From an uncultured Hyphomicrobiales bacterium (GTDB lineage: Bacteria > Pseudomonadota > Alphaproteobacteria > Rhizobiales > Xanthobacteraceae), in the NCBI GenBank assembly GCA_903878085.1, contig CAIRGJ010000050.1, positions 1 to 45,725 on the forward strand: a DNA stretch of 45,725 bases, given 5' to 3'. This document shows positions 15,656 to 24,486 of this stretch, in pieces. The first letter of the stretch is position 1. Each line of letters starts with the position of its first letter. A model generated the notes under the pieces. It worked only from the letters and a program-made list of their open reading frames with translations, had not been told where the DNA came from and ran no database searches. The translations under genes and the position numbers were made by a program.

Positions 15656-17500
15656 TCAAGTGCCCCATGTATGAGCAATCATGCTGGACGCCCACCATAC
15701 GAACAGAACCGCGCTCACGGCGATCAGCACAAAAATCATTTGCGTGCGGCGCCGCCCGAAATAGCCGTCCAGAAGATCGTATTGTTGAATCGCAGATACC
15801 GGGTGCCATCTCTTCAGCCGGTCGGGCATCACTCCGAATGCCGCGATTCCCATTTGCAAACGGATGACAACGCGGCCAGAACGAACACAGCGCCGAAACC
15901 CGCGATCACCAGTCTTAATGGTTCTGTCATGTGAAAATAGCGATAGACTGGCTGTGAGAACATTGCCGTCCCCAAGTCTTGATACAGCAACAATACGGAA
16001 GCGACGACCAGCGGCGGCAACAGTTTATCAGTACCGGCATTCTTCATCGCTTCACACAATCTGTTACGCGGAACGGCCCAACACAGCATACCAAGGATAG
16101 TACCGATCCATATACCAAGGATAGTACCGATCCATGCCGCGATCATCAGCGCTGAAGTGACCAATAAGTATGTCGGGAAAAAATAATCGAACGGTTCTGC
16201 ACGAATTCGAAGACCTCCTGAACCGATTGCGATTTACTCTTCAGCGGGAAATATTTCATCTCACCAACAGCCCGCGAGCCATATTTTTCGACTGGGTCCG
16301 CTGAGCGAACGCCCCAACTTTGCGTCCCGGGCACGAAGTCCATCCCGGTCTTAATGTATCCCTGTGCATTATATCGTGTGATCGCGTAGCCAGGATCGAA
16401 AACGGCATGCCATAGGTTGCGGATGGAATATTGCACGACATACCACGGATGCGATCGGGCTATCTCTTTAGCGACATCGAGGTAAAACTCGTCGTTGGTA
16501 TCGATAGCCATCAATATCATCCAATACTCTTCGTTTGGCTGAGTACAGATTTTCTCAAATAATTCCTCCGGCGTGTAAGCGAAGACATGCTTCTCCATGA
16601 ACTCCGGAGGATCATCGGGCAATCCGCGCTTTACCAGCGCAGATTCTCTGACATTGGGCTGTAGCTCATGGCGTAGTTTCTCAAGCATGATTTTCGAATT
16701 TGGCCCTAGCTCGGGCGACATCCGATATCGCCGAGATAGAGATAGGAACTGTAGAATATCTGCATCCCCTTGCCGCTCGGGGTGCTCGCTTGATGACGCA
16801 TGTCGAATATTTCATAGCGGTGCCATTGATAGGCGCCCGCAGCGAGAGCAAAAATCAACGCACAAGCTAGAAAGTGACGGATTCGGCCGCGCGTAGCGAT
16901 AAATGCAATCGTCAGCAGCATAGGAAACATGAGATTCCCCGCAGCGCGCATGAACGAGGCTGCCACGGCTGCAAACGTAAAGAGGTACAGCATCCGAAAG
17001 CGGCCAGTCCATATGAACTCAATGAGCAGCGCCACTGACAAAAGGCTGAAGAACATATCGGCCTGATCGGAGAACAAAAACTTCATGTACGTGAAAGGTG
17101 ACAACGAAATAATACAGGCCAAACCCATGTAGTAAGCGACGGCCGGAGAAGCCCGCACGAGAGACCAATAGACTAGGACGACCATCAGGACAGCAAACGC
17201 GGCAAGGACCAAAGTGATCCCAATAAATGAGTGCAACCAAGGAAAGCCGCCTAAAATGTAAAGAAGCGGGAACCCGCCCTCGCCCGCTGCGAAAGCAGGG
17301 TCCAGTGTTGAGCCGTGTACTATCGCCTCGGCCCAATCGGTATATCTGCCGGCCCCGCCCGGGAAGTTATACCCCGCCGTAAATAGAAAAAAGACCGTGA
17401 CGAGCGTGGCAATTAACGCCAACTTTCCAGCGGAAACGTGCATTGACCGGGACGGAAGAAAGAATGCGGCAGGCGTCGCAATTAATGAAATTATCCGCAT
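15656..17500 (-). pseudogene. Wrecked paralogue of the 719-residue membrane protein at 19516-21675
   Basis: Read on the reverse strand, three frames together match the intact forward gene nearly end to end. Frame one (17500-16706) begins MRIISLIATPAAFFLPSRS against MKLISLAATPVAFFLPSRS in the intact gene. Near 16720 about seven bases are lost compared with the intact copy, shifting the frame. A second shift falls at or near an A6 homopolymer at 16178-16183, and a third near 15830-15860. The match ends at ...WWASSMIAHTWGT with a stop at 15656, so the last ~115 residues, including the Cys-rich domain, are absent. A 24-base tandem duplication (16088-16135) adds eight residues. The two copies differ at many third positions and amino acids, so this is an old duplication or separate acquisition, not a recent one. 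It is presumably non-functional. Confidence 0.88.
16088..16135. repeat. 24-base perfect tandem duplication inside the pseudogene
   Basis: Two consecutive identical copies of a 24-base unit beginning ATACCAAGGATAGTACCGAT. In the reverse reading frame it duplicates eight residues (WIGTILGI type) of a membrane helix. The intact paralogue has the segment once, so the duplication happened in this copy. Confidence 0.9.
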
Positions 17501-18534
17501 TTATACATGCTCCCAGGCAACCGTTTTCTGAGCTAGTTAGAGATTCGAGGTGCGGCACAAAAACCAGCGAGAATTGCAATTGCAGAGGCTAGCCCCGTTT
17601 TCTCGTTCATCAATACCTTTTTCGGCTTAGCCATATCTACGACGACAAAGGCGACAGGGCCGCAAATATGAAATTCGCGGGTCGCCGGTCGGACTGTAAC
17701 GATTGATTTTTGCGCACTGAGACAATTACCGAATTTCCGTCGCGAACTATCGCTAGTCCCGAAGAACTATCCGGCAACTGGCGCACGAAGCAATCGGCAG
17801 CCGTCCCGCTCGATTTCCTAGTGGTTCCTTTGATAGTTCAAGTCAGGCGCGCGCGGGTGCCAGCGAGCTCAGACTGAAGATGGACAGCCTTCGCACGCGG
17901 TGAACCGGGTATTTCGCGGCGTAGCGGATGTTCAACCCGCAGGCTGCGAGGAATTAGCGGAAGCGGGCTGCTAAGAACGGATGGCAGGTTCGGGAAGAAC
18001 AAGCTCGAAGCGTAGCCGGACGCTCTGGCATTGGCCAAGAAATAGGTTTGCCGCCAGGGAGCAAATCCTTCTGAAATTCAATGGTCAAAAGCGCCGAAGG
18101 TTTGCCAGCGCAGCGCCACGATATTAAGGGCAATCGTAGGTTCTGCCTGCCTCATCGATAATGATGTCCGCGGGGATTACCCCGCACACGGTTTTGAAAA
18201 GAACCTTACCGATGAATACACAGTGTGTGCCAGGCAAACGATTGTCCACGACGGCGCTGTCTGGGGAGGCCGGCTTTGGAAGTCGCCTCAATCTATCGTT
18301 CGCGACCGGCACAGCCGTCGAGGCGAAATCGGCGCAGCACCGATTTCACTCCCTTGAAGGTGGATAAGCCTGTTTACGACGATCCCACCAAGTAAATGGA
18401 CGCCAAATCTGCAGCCCATGGCGAAAAAAGTAGTCATTTTCGGGACCTGCTGGCGCTAAGCGGCCGCTCCAAGGTTGGTTGAGGGTGGGCTATATCTCAT
18501 TGAATCCGTTGCAACCAAATGTTATGGGGTCCGG
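17501..18534. other. Gene-free region of about 1 kb with possible remnants
   Basis: No complete gene is seen. On the reverse strand around 17660-17790 an open stretch includes GLAIVRDGNSVIVSVRKN and ends at a TAG. Around 18124-18250, also reverse, another includes FIGKVLFKTVCGVIPADI and ends ...YDCP. Both have protein-like composition but no start signal and no family I recognise. The region separates the pseudogene from the forward methyltransferase gene and is probably eroded DNA. Confidence 0.45.
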
Positions 18535-19266
18535 ATGTTCGACACCACTGTCTATAAGTTTCCTCGGCACAAGTGGCCTAAACTTACTCCGCCGCTCTCG
18601 CGTGAGCAGGCTGAACTTGCCGACGACTGGATGCACCATTGGCACCAGGTGCTGCCAAATAAATATGGGCTAATTGAGCGGTTCAACCATGAATATCCGC
18701 TCAGGCACCGGCCCGCGGGCCACATCAAGACGTTGGAAATTGGCGCAGGTATTGGCGCGCACGCTGGGCTCGAAGATCTGAGCACGCAGGACTATTACGC
18801 CAACGAGCTCCGCGAGAATATGGCGGCCGAGCTTCGTCGCCGCTTTCCTTCGGTCCATGTTGTAACGTCAGATTGTCAGCAGCGGCTGCCGTATGATGAT
18901 GGTTTTTTCGACCGAATGATTGCGGTCCATGTGATGGAGCATCTTCCCGATCTGCCGTCGGCAGTTAGGGAGGCAAAACGTCTGTTGAAACCAGGCGGTG
19001 TGTTTTCCATCGTCATCCCTTGCGATCCGGGTCTTGCTTATGAGGTGGCCCGTAAGATTTCCTCGGAACGCATTTTCAGACGGCGCTACGGCATGCCATA
19101 TATGTGGCTGATGCGGCGCGAACATTTGAATAGTCCCAGCGAGATTTTGTCTATGCTGGGGAGTTCGTTCGACGAAATTGACCGTGAGTATTTCCCCTTC
19201 AATATGGTCCCGCTCACCCAAGCAAATCTATGTATTGGGGCTACATTTCGCCGTCGCCCATCCTGA
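18535..19266 (+). CDS. Class I SAM-dependent methyltransferase
   Basis: A 243-residue methyltransferase of the Methyltransf_11 type. The SAM-binding motif I is KTLEIGAGIGAH (a good E/D-x-G-x-G-x-G match); DCQQRLPYDDGFFDRMIAVH covers motifs II/III; HVMEHLPDLP and LLKPGGVFSIVIPCDPG complete the fold. The frame is open upstream to a TTG at 18475, but the ATG at 18535 with GGGG a few bases upstream is preferred. The C-terminal part (EILSMLGSSFDEIDREYFPF) is typical of methyltransferases acting on small molecules, sugars or lipids. The gene stands alone on the forward strand between the pseudogene and the large membrane protein. In this setting a glycan or lipid substrate is plausible but unproven. 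The gene looks intact, in contrast to its surroundings. Confidence 0.82.
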   Translation: MFDTTVYKFPRHKWPKLTPPLSREQAELADDWMHHWHQVLPNKYGLIERFNHEYPLRHRPAGHIKTLEIGAGIGAHAGLEDLSTQDYYANELRENMAAELRRRFPSVHVVTSDCQQRLPYDDGFFDRMIAVHVMEHLPDLPSAVREAKRLLKPGGVFSIVIPCDPGLAYEVARKISSERIFRRRYGMPYMWLMRREHLNSPSEILSMLGSSFDEIDREYFPFNMVPLTQANLCIGATFRRRPS

Positions 19267-19515
19267 AACATCGGGTTATCGCAGCCCCGTAGCGTGCAAC
19301 TGGATTCCAACTTCTCGTACGAGAGCAGTACTTCAAAATGATCCGGAAGCCGCGTGACTTTGGAATTCAGGAGCCGTTGGCTCAAGGTTATGGATGCCCA
19401 TCACCGGGAGCGCCGCCGCGGGTGCGCTCGCAGATTTTGTAGTGCACCGAAACCTCTAGGCTAAGAACTCGTCGAGCCAACCATTGAAGATTACGATGTG
19501 CCTTCGGAGCGTTAG

Positions 19516-21675
19516 ATGAAGTTGATCTCGCTAGCAGCAACCCCCGTCGCATTCTTCCTTCCCTCTCGTTCGAAGCATGTCGACGCAGGAAAGTTGGCGT
19601 TGATTAGTATGCTCTTCACGACCTTCTTCCTCTATATAGCGGGATATCATTTTCCAGGTGGAGCGAGCCATTATCCCGATTGGGCGAACTCGATCGTAAA
19701 CGGGGGTATCCTTCCACCTAGCCATGCCCAGCGTGAGGTCGGGTTACCGCTCCTTTATATTCTGGGAGGGTTCCCATTTTCACACTCATTTATTGGCGTC
19801 ACCTTAATCCTGGGCTTGTTCGCTATTCTGATTGTCCTGGCGGTGTACTGGTCCCTCGCGAGTGCATCTCCGACAGTCGCTTTCTATATGGGCTTGGTGT
19901 GCATAATTACCCTTTCGCCATTCACGTTCATAAAGTTTCTTTATCCCGACCAGGCATATATGTTTTTCAACCTTCTTGCGGTCGCGCTGCTGATTGGATT
20001 CTTATGGTATGGCCGATTTCGATTTCTGTATTTCTTCACGTTGGCGGCTGTAGCGGCGTCTTTCACGCGCACGGCTGGGAACCTGATGTACCCGGTGCTT
20101 CTGACGATTGCGTTCATTGCGGTGCGCGGGCGGTTCCGTCATTACCTGGCTTGCGCGATGATCTTCGCCGCAGCCACAGGAGCCTATCAGTGGCATCGCT
20201 ATGAAATATTCGATATGCGTCACCAGACGAGCACCCCAAGCGGCAAGGGGATGCAAATTTTCTACAGCACGTATCTCTATCTTGGCGATTTCGGCTACCG
20301 CCTTTCACCGGATCTCGGCCCCAATACAAAACTTATGCTGGAGAAACTACGGCAAGAGCTACAACCCAGCACACGAGAATCGGCGTTAATAAAGCAAGCA
20401 TTACCTGACGACCCTGAAGACTTTATGGAAAAGCATGTTTTTGCTTACACGCCAGAGAAATTATATGAAAAAATCACTACAGAACCAAACGAGGAGTATT
20501 GGGCGATATTGATGGCGATTGATTCGAACGATCAATTTTACCTTGATGTGGCAAAAGAGATCGCACGATCATATCCATGGTATGTCGTTCAATATTCGGC
20601 ACGTAACCTGTGGCATGCACTGTTCGATCCGGGTTACGCGACCACTCGATACAACGTCATGGGGTACTTGAAGACCGGTAATGATTTCTGGCCGACGACG
20701 CAAGGCTGGGGGGTTCGTTCGGAGGATCCAGTCGCACAATACAGTTCTCATGCAGATCGCGAGATGCAATATTTTCCACTGAAGGACCATCCGGATCTTC
20801 AGAGCTTTGTTGCCGTCGTGGAGAATTACTGGGTAATAAATTATCAAACGTACATTTGGATTACATCGGTGCCGATCGTCATCGCGTGGATGGGCGCTGC
20901 CTTCGGGGTGTTATGCTGGGCATTTCCGCGGCCTTATTGCACGGCGCTGATGCAATCTGGTCTCAATAAACTGATGGCGCCGATTATCGCTGCGTCCGTC
21001 TTGGTGATTTATGAAGACTTGGCTACGTCAATGTTCTCTCAGCCGGTCTACCGCTATTTTCATTTAACGGAGCCATTAAGACTCGTGATCGCCGGTTTTG
21101 GCGTCATCCTCTTGATGAGAGTGCTGTCGCTCGTTTGGAAAAAGGCGTTTGCCACAGCCGAAGTGAGCGCCATACAGACGGAGCGAGCAGGCGCGCTCTC
21201 CGCAATCCAAAATAATGACCTTCTCAATGGATACTTCGGTCCGCGACCCATTCAATTAATCTTTCTGCTGGTCAACTTGAATGTGGCCCTGTTTGGGTGG
21301 TGGGCGTCCGACGTCATAGCTAAAACGCGGACTGCCTCCGCGTTCGAACAGTATAAATTGTCGCTTATTTCTCCGATAAAGATTATCAGCGCAACATTTG
21401 GTCGAAGCTGCCGCGAGTTTGTTCTGCCACCGCCGGCGGCGACATGGACGAACGATGGAAACCTCACCGAGTTGGTTCAGGGTGCCTGCAGCGTCCACAA
21501 TGTGAAAAACAATCGCTGCACCGTTCTCATCGGTGCCCCGGGCTGGGGAGACCCAGCGCAAGGGTGCGGAAAAGATTTTTCGGTCATCTATGAATGCAGA
21601 GGCGGTGGCCCCGCGAGAAACGCATTTATTGCCGCCGAAGCATCCGGAAAATCCGTCGAGCTCAACTGCAATTAA
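19516..21675 (+). CDS. Large polytopic membrane protein of unknown function with Cys-rich C-terminal domain
   Basis: A 719-residue protein; GGAG stands at a suitable distance before the ATG. Residues 1-220 contain about seven hydrophobic helices. Residues 225-440 form a soluble, charged domain with FAYTPEKLYEKITTEPNEEY and WYVVQYSARNLWHALFDPGY. Residues about 445-610 add four more helices. Residues 620-719 form a soluble domain with six cysteines, likely extracytoplasmic and disulfide-bonded. I do not recognise the family by name. The N-terminal layout (an acidic PDW after the first helix, then FTRTAGN) recalls GT-C glycosyltransferases, a low-confidence idea. A diverged, broken inverted copy lies at 15656-17500 and lacks the Cys-rich domain. 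Conservation between copies is strong across the first 600 residues, which indicates past selection. Confidence 0.8.
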   Translation: MKLISLAATPVAFFLPSRSKHVDAGKLALISMLFTTFFLYIAGYHFPGGASHYPDWANSIVNGGILPPSHAQREVGLPLLYILGGFPFSHSFIGVTLILGLFAILIVLAVYWSLASASPTVAFYMGLVCIITLSPFTFIKFLYPDQAYMFFNLLAVALLIGFLWYGRFRFLYFFTLAAVAASFTRTAGNLMYPVLLTIAFIAVRGRFRHYLACAMIFAAATGAYQWHRYEIFDMRHQTSTPSGKGMQIFYSTYLYLGDFGYRLSPDLGPNTKLMLEKLRQELQPSTRESALIKQALPDDPEDFMEKHVFAYTPEKLYEKITTEPNEEYWAILMAIDSNDQFYLDVAKEIARSYPWYVVQYSARNLWHALFDPGYATTRYNVMGYLKTGNDFWPTTQGWGVRSEDPVAQYSSHADREMQYFPLKDHPDLQSFVAVVENYWVINYQTYIWITSVPIVIAWMGAAFGVLCWAFPRPYCTALMQSGLNKLMAPIIAASVLVIYEDLATSMFSQPVYRYFHLTEPLRLVIAGFGVILLMRVLSLVWKKAFATAEVSAIQTERAGALSAIQNNDLLNGYFGPRPIQLIFLLVNLNVALFGWWASDVIAKTRTASAFEQYKLSLISPIKIISATFGRSCREFVLPPPAATWTNDGNLTELVQGACSVHNVKNNRCTVLIGAPGWGDPAQGCGKDFSVIYECRGGGPARNAFIAAEASGKSVELNCN

Positions 21676-21788
21676 AGCCGCTGAATGCATTGGTTTTAAA
21701 TGCGGCTTTGACCGGAACTTCCGCGCGCTCGCGAATTAAATCGTCTCTGTTCTCTGAGGGTTAGCCTCCCGCGAGGACCGCATCGATG

Positions 21789-22079
21789 TCACTCACTTGG
21801 CATAAAGTGCCTGAGCAGTTTGGGATCGGCTTTTACCATCTTGACGATCTCAGCGAGATTATCGACGCCGTATTACGTGAAGGCGGTTATCGTCTCTTCG
21901 CCTGGACCGAAGACGGTGAGACGCCCATCTTCCGGATCCATCTCGATGCTGATTTCATGCACCAGGCACTCGTCCTCGCCGAGCATTTCGACGACACGGC
22001 TGAGTGTGAAGACGTGGTTTGCTCCGGCCAGGGTCAGGCCGCCTGACGGTCCTGCGCATTGAGCAGCCGGCAATTCCAA
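21789..22079 (-). pseudogene. Small IS66-associated gene interrupted by a stop codon
   Basis: Read on the reverse strand, the frame gives GGLTLAGANHVFTLSRVVEM, then GEDECLVHEISIEMDPEDG and TVFGPGEETITAFT, followed by a TAA at 21873-21875. Beyond it the same frame continues YGVDNLAEIVKMVKADPKLL to a TGA at 21789-21791. This is a small protein often found beside IS66 transposase genes, in which the residue after AFT is usually followed directly by YG-x-x-NL. The stop can be explained by one change, such as GAA to TAA. The gene overlaps the end of the transposase fragment. The forward-strand open frame over the same bases is its antisense shadow. Confidence 0.6.
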
Positions 22080-22320
22080 GGCAGCAGATCGTCGAGACGG
22101 TGAACTGGTTGCTCGGCAATCCGCGCAAGAACGTCAGTGAGCCAAGCTTGCGGATCAATGTCGTTCATCTTAGCCGAGACGATCAGGCTGTACATGACCG
22201 CGGCGCGATGACCACCTCGATCTGAGCCGCAGAATAGCCAGGACTTGCGGCCCAACGCGATCTGGCGCACGCCCCGCTCGGCGGCGTTGTTCGATAGGCA
22301 GTTGGTCGCCGCTATCCGGC
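22034..22320 (-). mobile_element. C-terminal fragment of an IS66-family transposase (TnpC)
   Basis: The reverse strand encodes CLSNNAAERGVRQIALGRKS, then WLFCGSDRGGHRAAVMYSLI, then MNDIDPQAWLTDVLARIAEQ and LPWN, ending at 22034. This is the typical end of IS66 TnpC: the NNxAERxxRxxALGRKxWLFxGSDRGG block carries the last catalytic Glu, and DPQAWLxDVLARIA-x-HP precedes the stop. Homology stops at about 22320; the rest of the transposase, TnpA/TnpB and the left end are gone. What remains is a dead relic of about 290 bases. Confidence 0.85.
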
Positions 22321-22327
22321 CTGTCGT

Positions 22328-22453
22328 GTGGCGCTGCCGCCAAACGCCGCCATCGTTCTGATCAACAAGATGCAGCAGGTCGCCACCGCGTTGACGCAGA
22401 CGGACGTGGTCAAACAGACGCTGCGGCCGCTGGCGCCGGGCAAGACCGGGTGA
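22328..22453 (+). other. Possible tail fragment of an unrecognised forward-strand gene
   Basis: Directly next to the truncated IS66 relic, a forward frame reads LPPNAAIVLINKMQQVATAL, then TQTDVVKQTLRPLAPGKTG and a TGA. It has natural codon use and composition but no start, and I do not recognise the family. It may be the end of a gene cut by the IS66 element, standing just upstream of the type I secretion genes. A hairpin with a T-run follows about 110 bases later. Confidence 0.3.
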
Positions 22454-22562
22454 GGCGAGGCAATCCCAAGCATAGGACAGCCGGTCTCTCGGACGCCTAA
22501 AGTGGGAGACAGGACTGGTCGGCTGGTGACACGGCCTTGATTGCACCGTCGCCGCGCCAAAT

Positions 22563-22584
22563 TCACTGTCACAGTGATTTTTTT
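22563..22584 (+). terminator. Putative intrinsic terminator upstream of the type I secretion genes
   Basis: TCACTG and CAGTGA form a perfect 6-bp stem around a 3-base loop, followed directly by seven T residues on the forward strand. The stem is short and AT-containing, so strength is uncertain. It would end transcription from the gene fragment upstream. Confidence 0.4.
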
Positions 22585-22722
22585 GCTCCGAACAGGAAAT
22601 CTAGACTACCATTACGTTAGGATTGATTGCCGCAATGGCTCTTGGCCGTGACGACAAGGGCCAAGGCCATCGAAGCGTAGGCAAGTCTGTCCTCTGCACT
22701 TATTTCGAGGTAGCGCGGGTCC

Positions 22723-24486
22723 ATGCTGGCAGCTAGATCTCAATCGCCTCTCTCGAAGCCAGGCTCCGAGCTTGCCGCGGCGCTGACGTCTTGCCGGGGT
22801 GCCCTCATCAGCATCGCACTGTTCAGCGGCATGATTAACGTCCTGATGCTGACAGGCTCGTTTTTCATGCTGGAGATCTATGACCGCGTCGTACCGAGCC
22901 GCAGCGTGCCCACGCTGGTTGGCTTGGCAGTTCTGGCGGCTGTTCTGTTTTCCTTCCAAGGGATCATCGATCTCATCCGCAGCCGGCTTTTGGTGCGTAT
23001 CGGTGCCTCACTCGACGAGGCCTTGAGCGGTCGCGTCTATGACACGATCGTTCGGCTGCCGTTGAAAGTCGGCAACCGTAATGATGGTCTGCAGTCATTG
23101 CGTGATCTCGATAGCGTCCGTTCTTTTCTCTCCGGCCTCGGGCCGACCGCCTTGTTCGACCTGCCATGGATGCCGCTCTACCTCGGCATCTGTTTTGCAT
23201 TCCATTTTTGGCTCGGGATGACCGCTCTGTCCGGCGCAATCATTCTGGGCGGCTTGACGCTGTTGACAGACATGCGCACGCAGGGGCCAATCAAAGCTGC
23301 GACCGGCTTTGCCATGTCGCGTAATGGACTTGCGGAAACCAGCCGGCGCAACGCCGAGGTTCTGACCGCCATGGGCATGGCCGGTCGTTTGCGCAGCCGT
23401 TGGAGCGAAGCCAACCAGAAATACATGGCCAGCCAGCAGCAGGCGAGCGATGTAGCGGGCGGTCTCGGCGCAATCGTAAAGGTCCTGCGCATGATGCTGC
23501 AGTCGGCAGTGCTCGGCGTCGGCGCCTATCTGGTAATCCATCAAGAGGCGACCGGCGGCATCATCATTGCCGGCTCTATTCTATCTGCTCGCGCACTAGC
23601 GCCGGTCGATCTGGCGATTGCCAACTGGAAAGGTTTTGTTAGCGCACGTCAGAGCTGGGGCCGGTTGAATACTCTTCTGGCAATGCTACCGCCGCGAGAC
23701 GCGCCAATGGCATTGCCGCAGCCCGCCAATACCGTGGTGGTCGAGAATGCGAGCGTTGCGCCACCAGGCCAGCAGAAGATCGTCGTACAAGATGTCAGCT
23801 TTGTTCTCAAAGCCGGCAACGGGCTCGGCGTTATTGGCCCCAGCGCCTCCGGCAAGTCGTCACTGGCAAGGATGCTGGTGGGCGTATGGCAACCGGCACG
23901 CGGCAAGATCTGTCTTGATGGCGCAACCTTCGATCAATGGGAGCCGGAGGCTATCGGCCGCCACATCGGCTATCTGCCGCAGGACGTTGAGCTGATTGCC
24001 GGTACGGTGGCGCAAAACATCGCACGATTTGACCTCGATGCGGATCCGAAGGCCATCATCGCTGCGGCGCAGGCCGCCGGGGTGCACGAGCTTATTGTCA
24101 ATCTGAGTGCCGGTTACGAGACCGAAATCGGCGAGCAGGGCTCCTCGCTGTCAGCGGGCCAGCAGCAGAGAATAGCGCTGGCGCGTGCGCTTTACGGCGA
24201 TCCCTTCCTGGTGGTTCTCGATGAACCCAACTCAAACCTCGATAACGAGGGTGAAGACGCGCTGACGCGGGCTATCCTTGGTATCCGCGCGCGCAGCGGC
24301 ATTGCGGTCGTCATCGCTCACCGCCCCAGTGCGCTGGCGGGGGTCGACTATATTTTGGTCATGCAGCAGGGGCGCGCCCAGGCCTTCGGTCCGAAGGATG
24401 AGGTGCTCGCCAAGGTGCTGCGTCGCGAGCCGCCCGGCCCGGGAGGCCTCAAGGCGGTTCCTGATTCTGCAAGGGGAAAGTCGTGA
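22723..24486 (+). CDS. Type I secretion system permease/ATPase (PrtD/HlyB-type ABC transporter)
   Basis: A 587-residue half-transporter of the PrtD type. Residues about 20-310 are the membrane domain with the usual helices and the SFFMLEIYDRVVPSRSVPTL loop found in PrtD-like exporters. Residues about 330-565 are the nucleotide-binding domain: Walker A GPSASGKSS, signature LSAGQQQR, Walker B FLVVLDEPNSNLD, and the switch His in VIAHRPS. No N-terminal C39-peptidase-like domain is present. It works with the membrane-fusion protein encoded next (4-base overlap) and an outer-membrane TolC-like channel, which is not in the window. Clients are typically RTX or other proteins with C-terminal secretion signals; none lies adjacent. 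The FG-GAP protein at the window start is a remote possibility only. Confidence 0.92.
   Translation: MLAARSQSPLSKPGSELAAALTSCRGALISIALFSGMINVLMLTGSFFMLEIYDRVVPSRSVPTLVGLAVLAAVLFSFQGIIDLIRSRLLVRIGASLDEALSGRVYDTIVRLPLKVGNRNDGLQSLRDLDSVRSFLSGLGPTALFDLPWMPLYLGICFAFHFWLGMTALSGAIILGGLTLLTDMRTQGPIKAATGFAMSRNGLAETSRRNAEVLTAMGMAGRLRSRWSEANQKYMASQQQASDVAGGLGAIVKVLRMMLQSAVLGVGAYLVIHQEATGGIIIAGSILSARALAPVDLAIANWKGFVSARQSWGRLNTLLAMLPPRDAPMALPQPANTVVVENASVAPPGQQKIVVQDVSFVLKAGNGLGVIGPSASGKSSLARMLVGVWQPARGKICLDGATFDQWEPEAIGRHIGYLPQDVELIAGTVAQNIARFDLDADPKAIIAAAQAAGVHELIVNLSAGYETEIGEQGSSLSAGQQQRIALARALYGDPFLVVLDEPNSNLDNEGEDALTRAILGIRARSGIAVVIAHRPSALAGVDYILVMQQGRAQAFGPKDEVLAKVLRREPPGPGGLKAVPDSARGKS

Noticed and set aside
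16178-16183. Programmed frameshifting at the A6/T6 run of the reverse paralogue.
   Set aside because: The same gene has two other frame breaks, a tandem duplication and a lost C-terminus, so ordinary decay explains it.
15181-18294. GATTGAGGCGACCTCC at 15181 and its near-complement at 18279-18294 as inverted repeats bounding the pseudogene.
   Set aside because: Similarity ends after about 16 bases, and matches of this length are expected by chance in a window of this size.
21786-22046. An 86-codon forward frame that looks like an acidic small protein.
   Set aside because: It is the antisense of the IS66-associated small gene, whose reverse-strand peptide (TLAGANHVFTLSRV, EMDPEDG) matches a familiar family.
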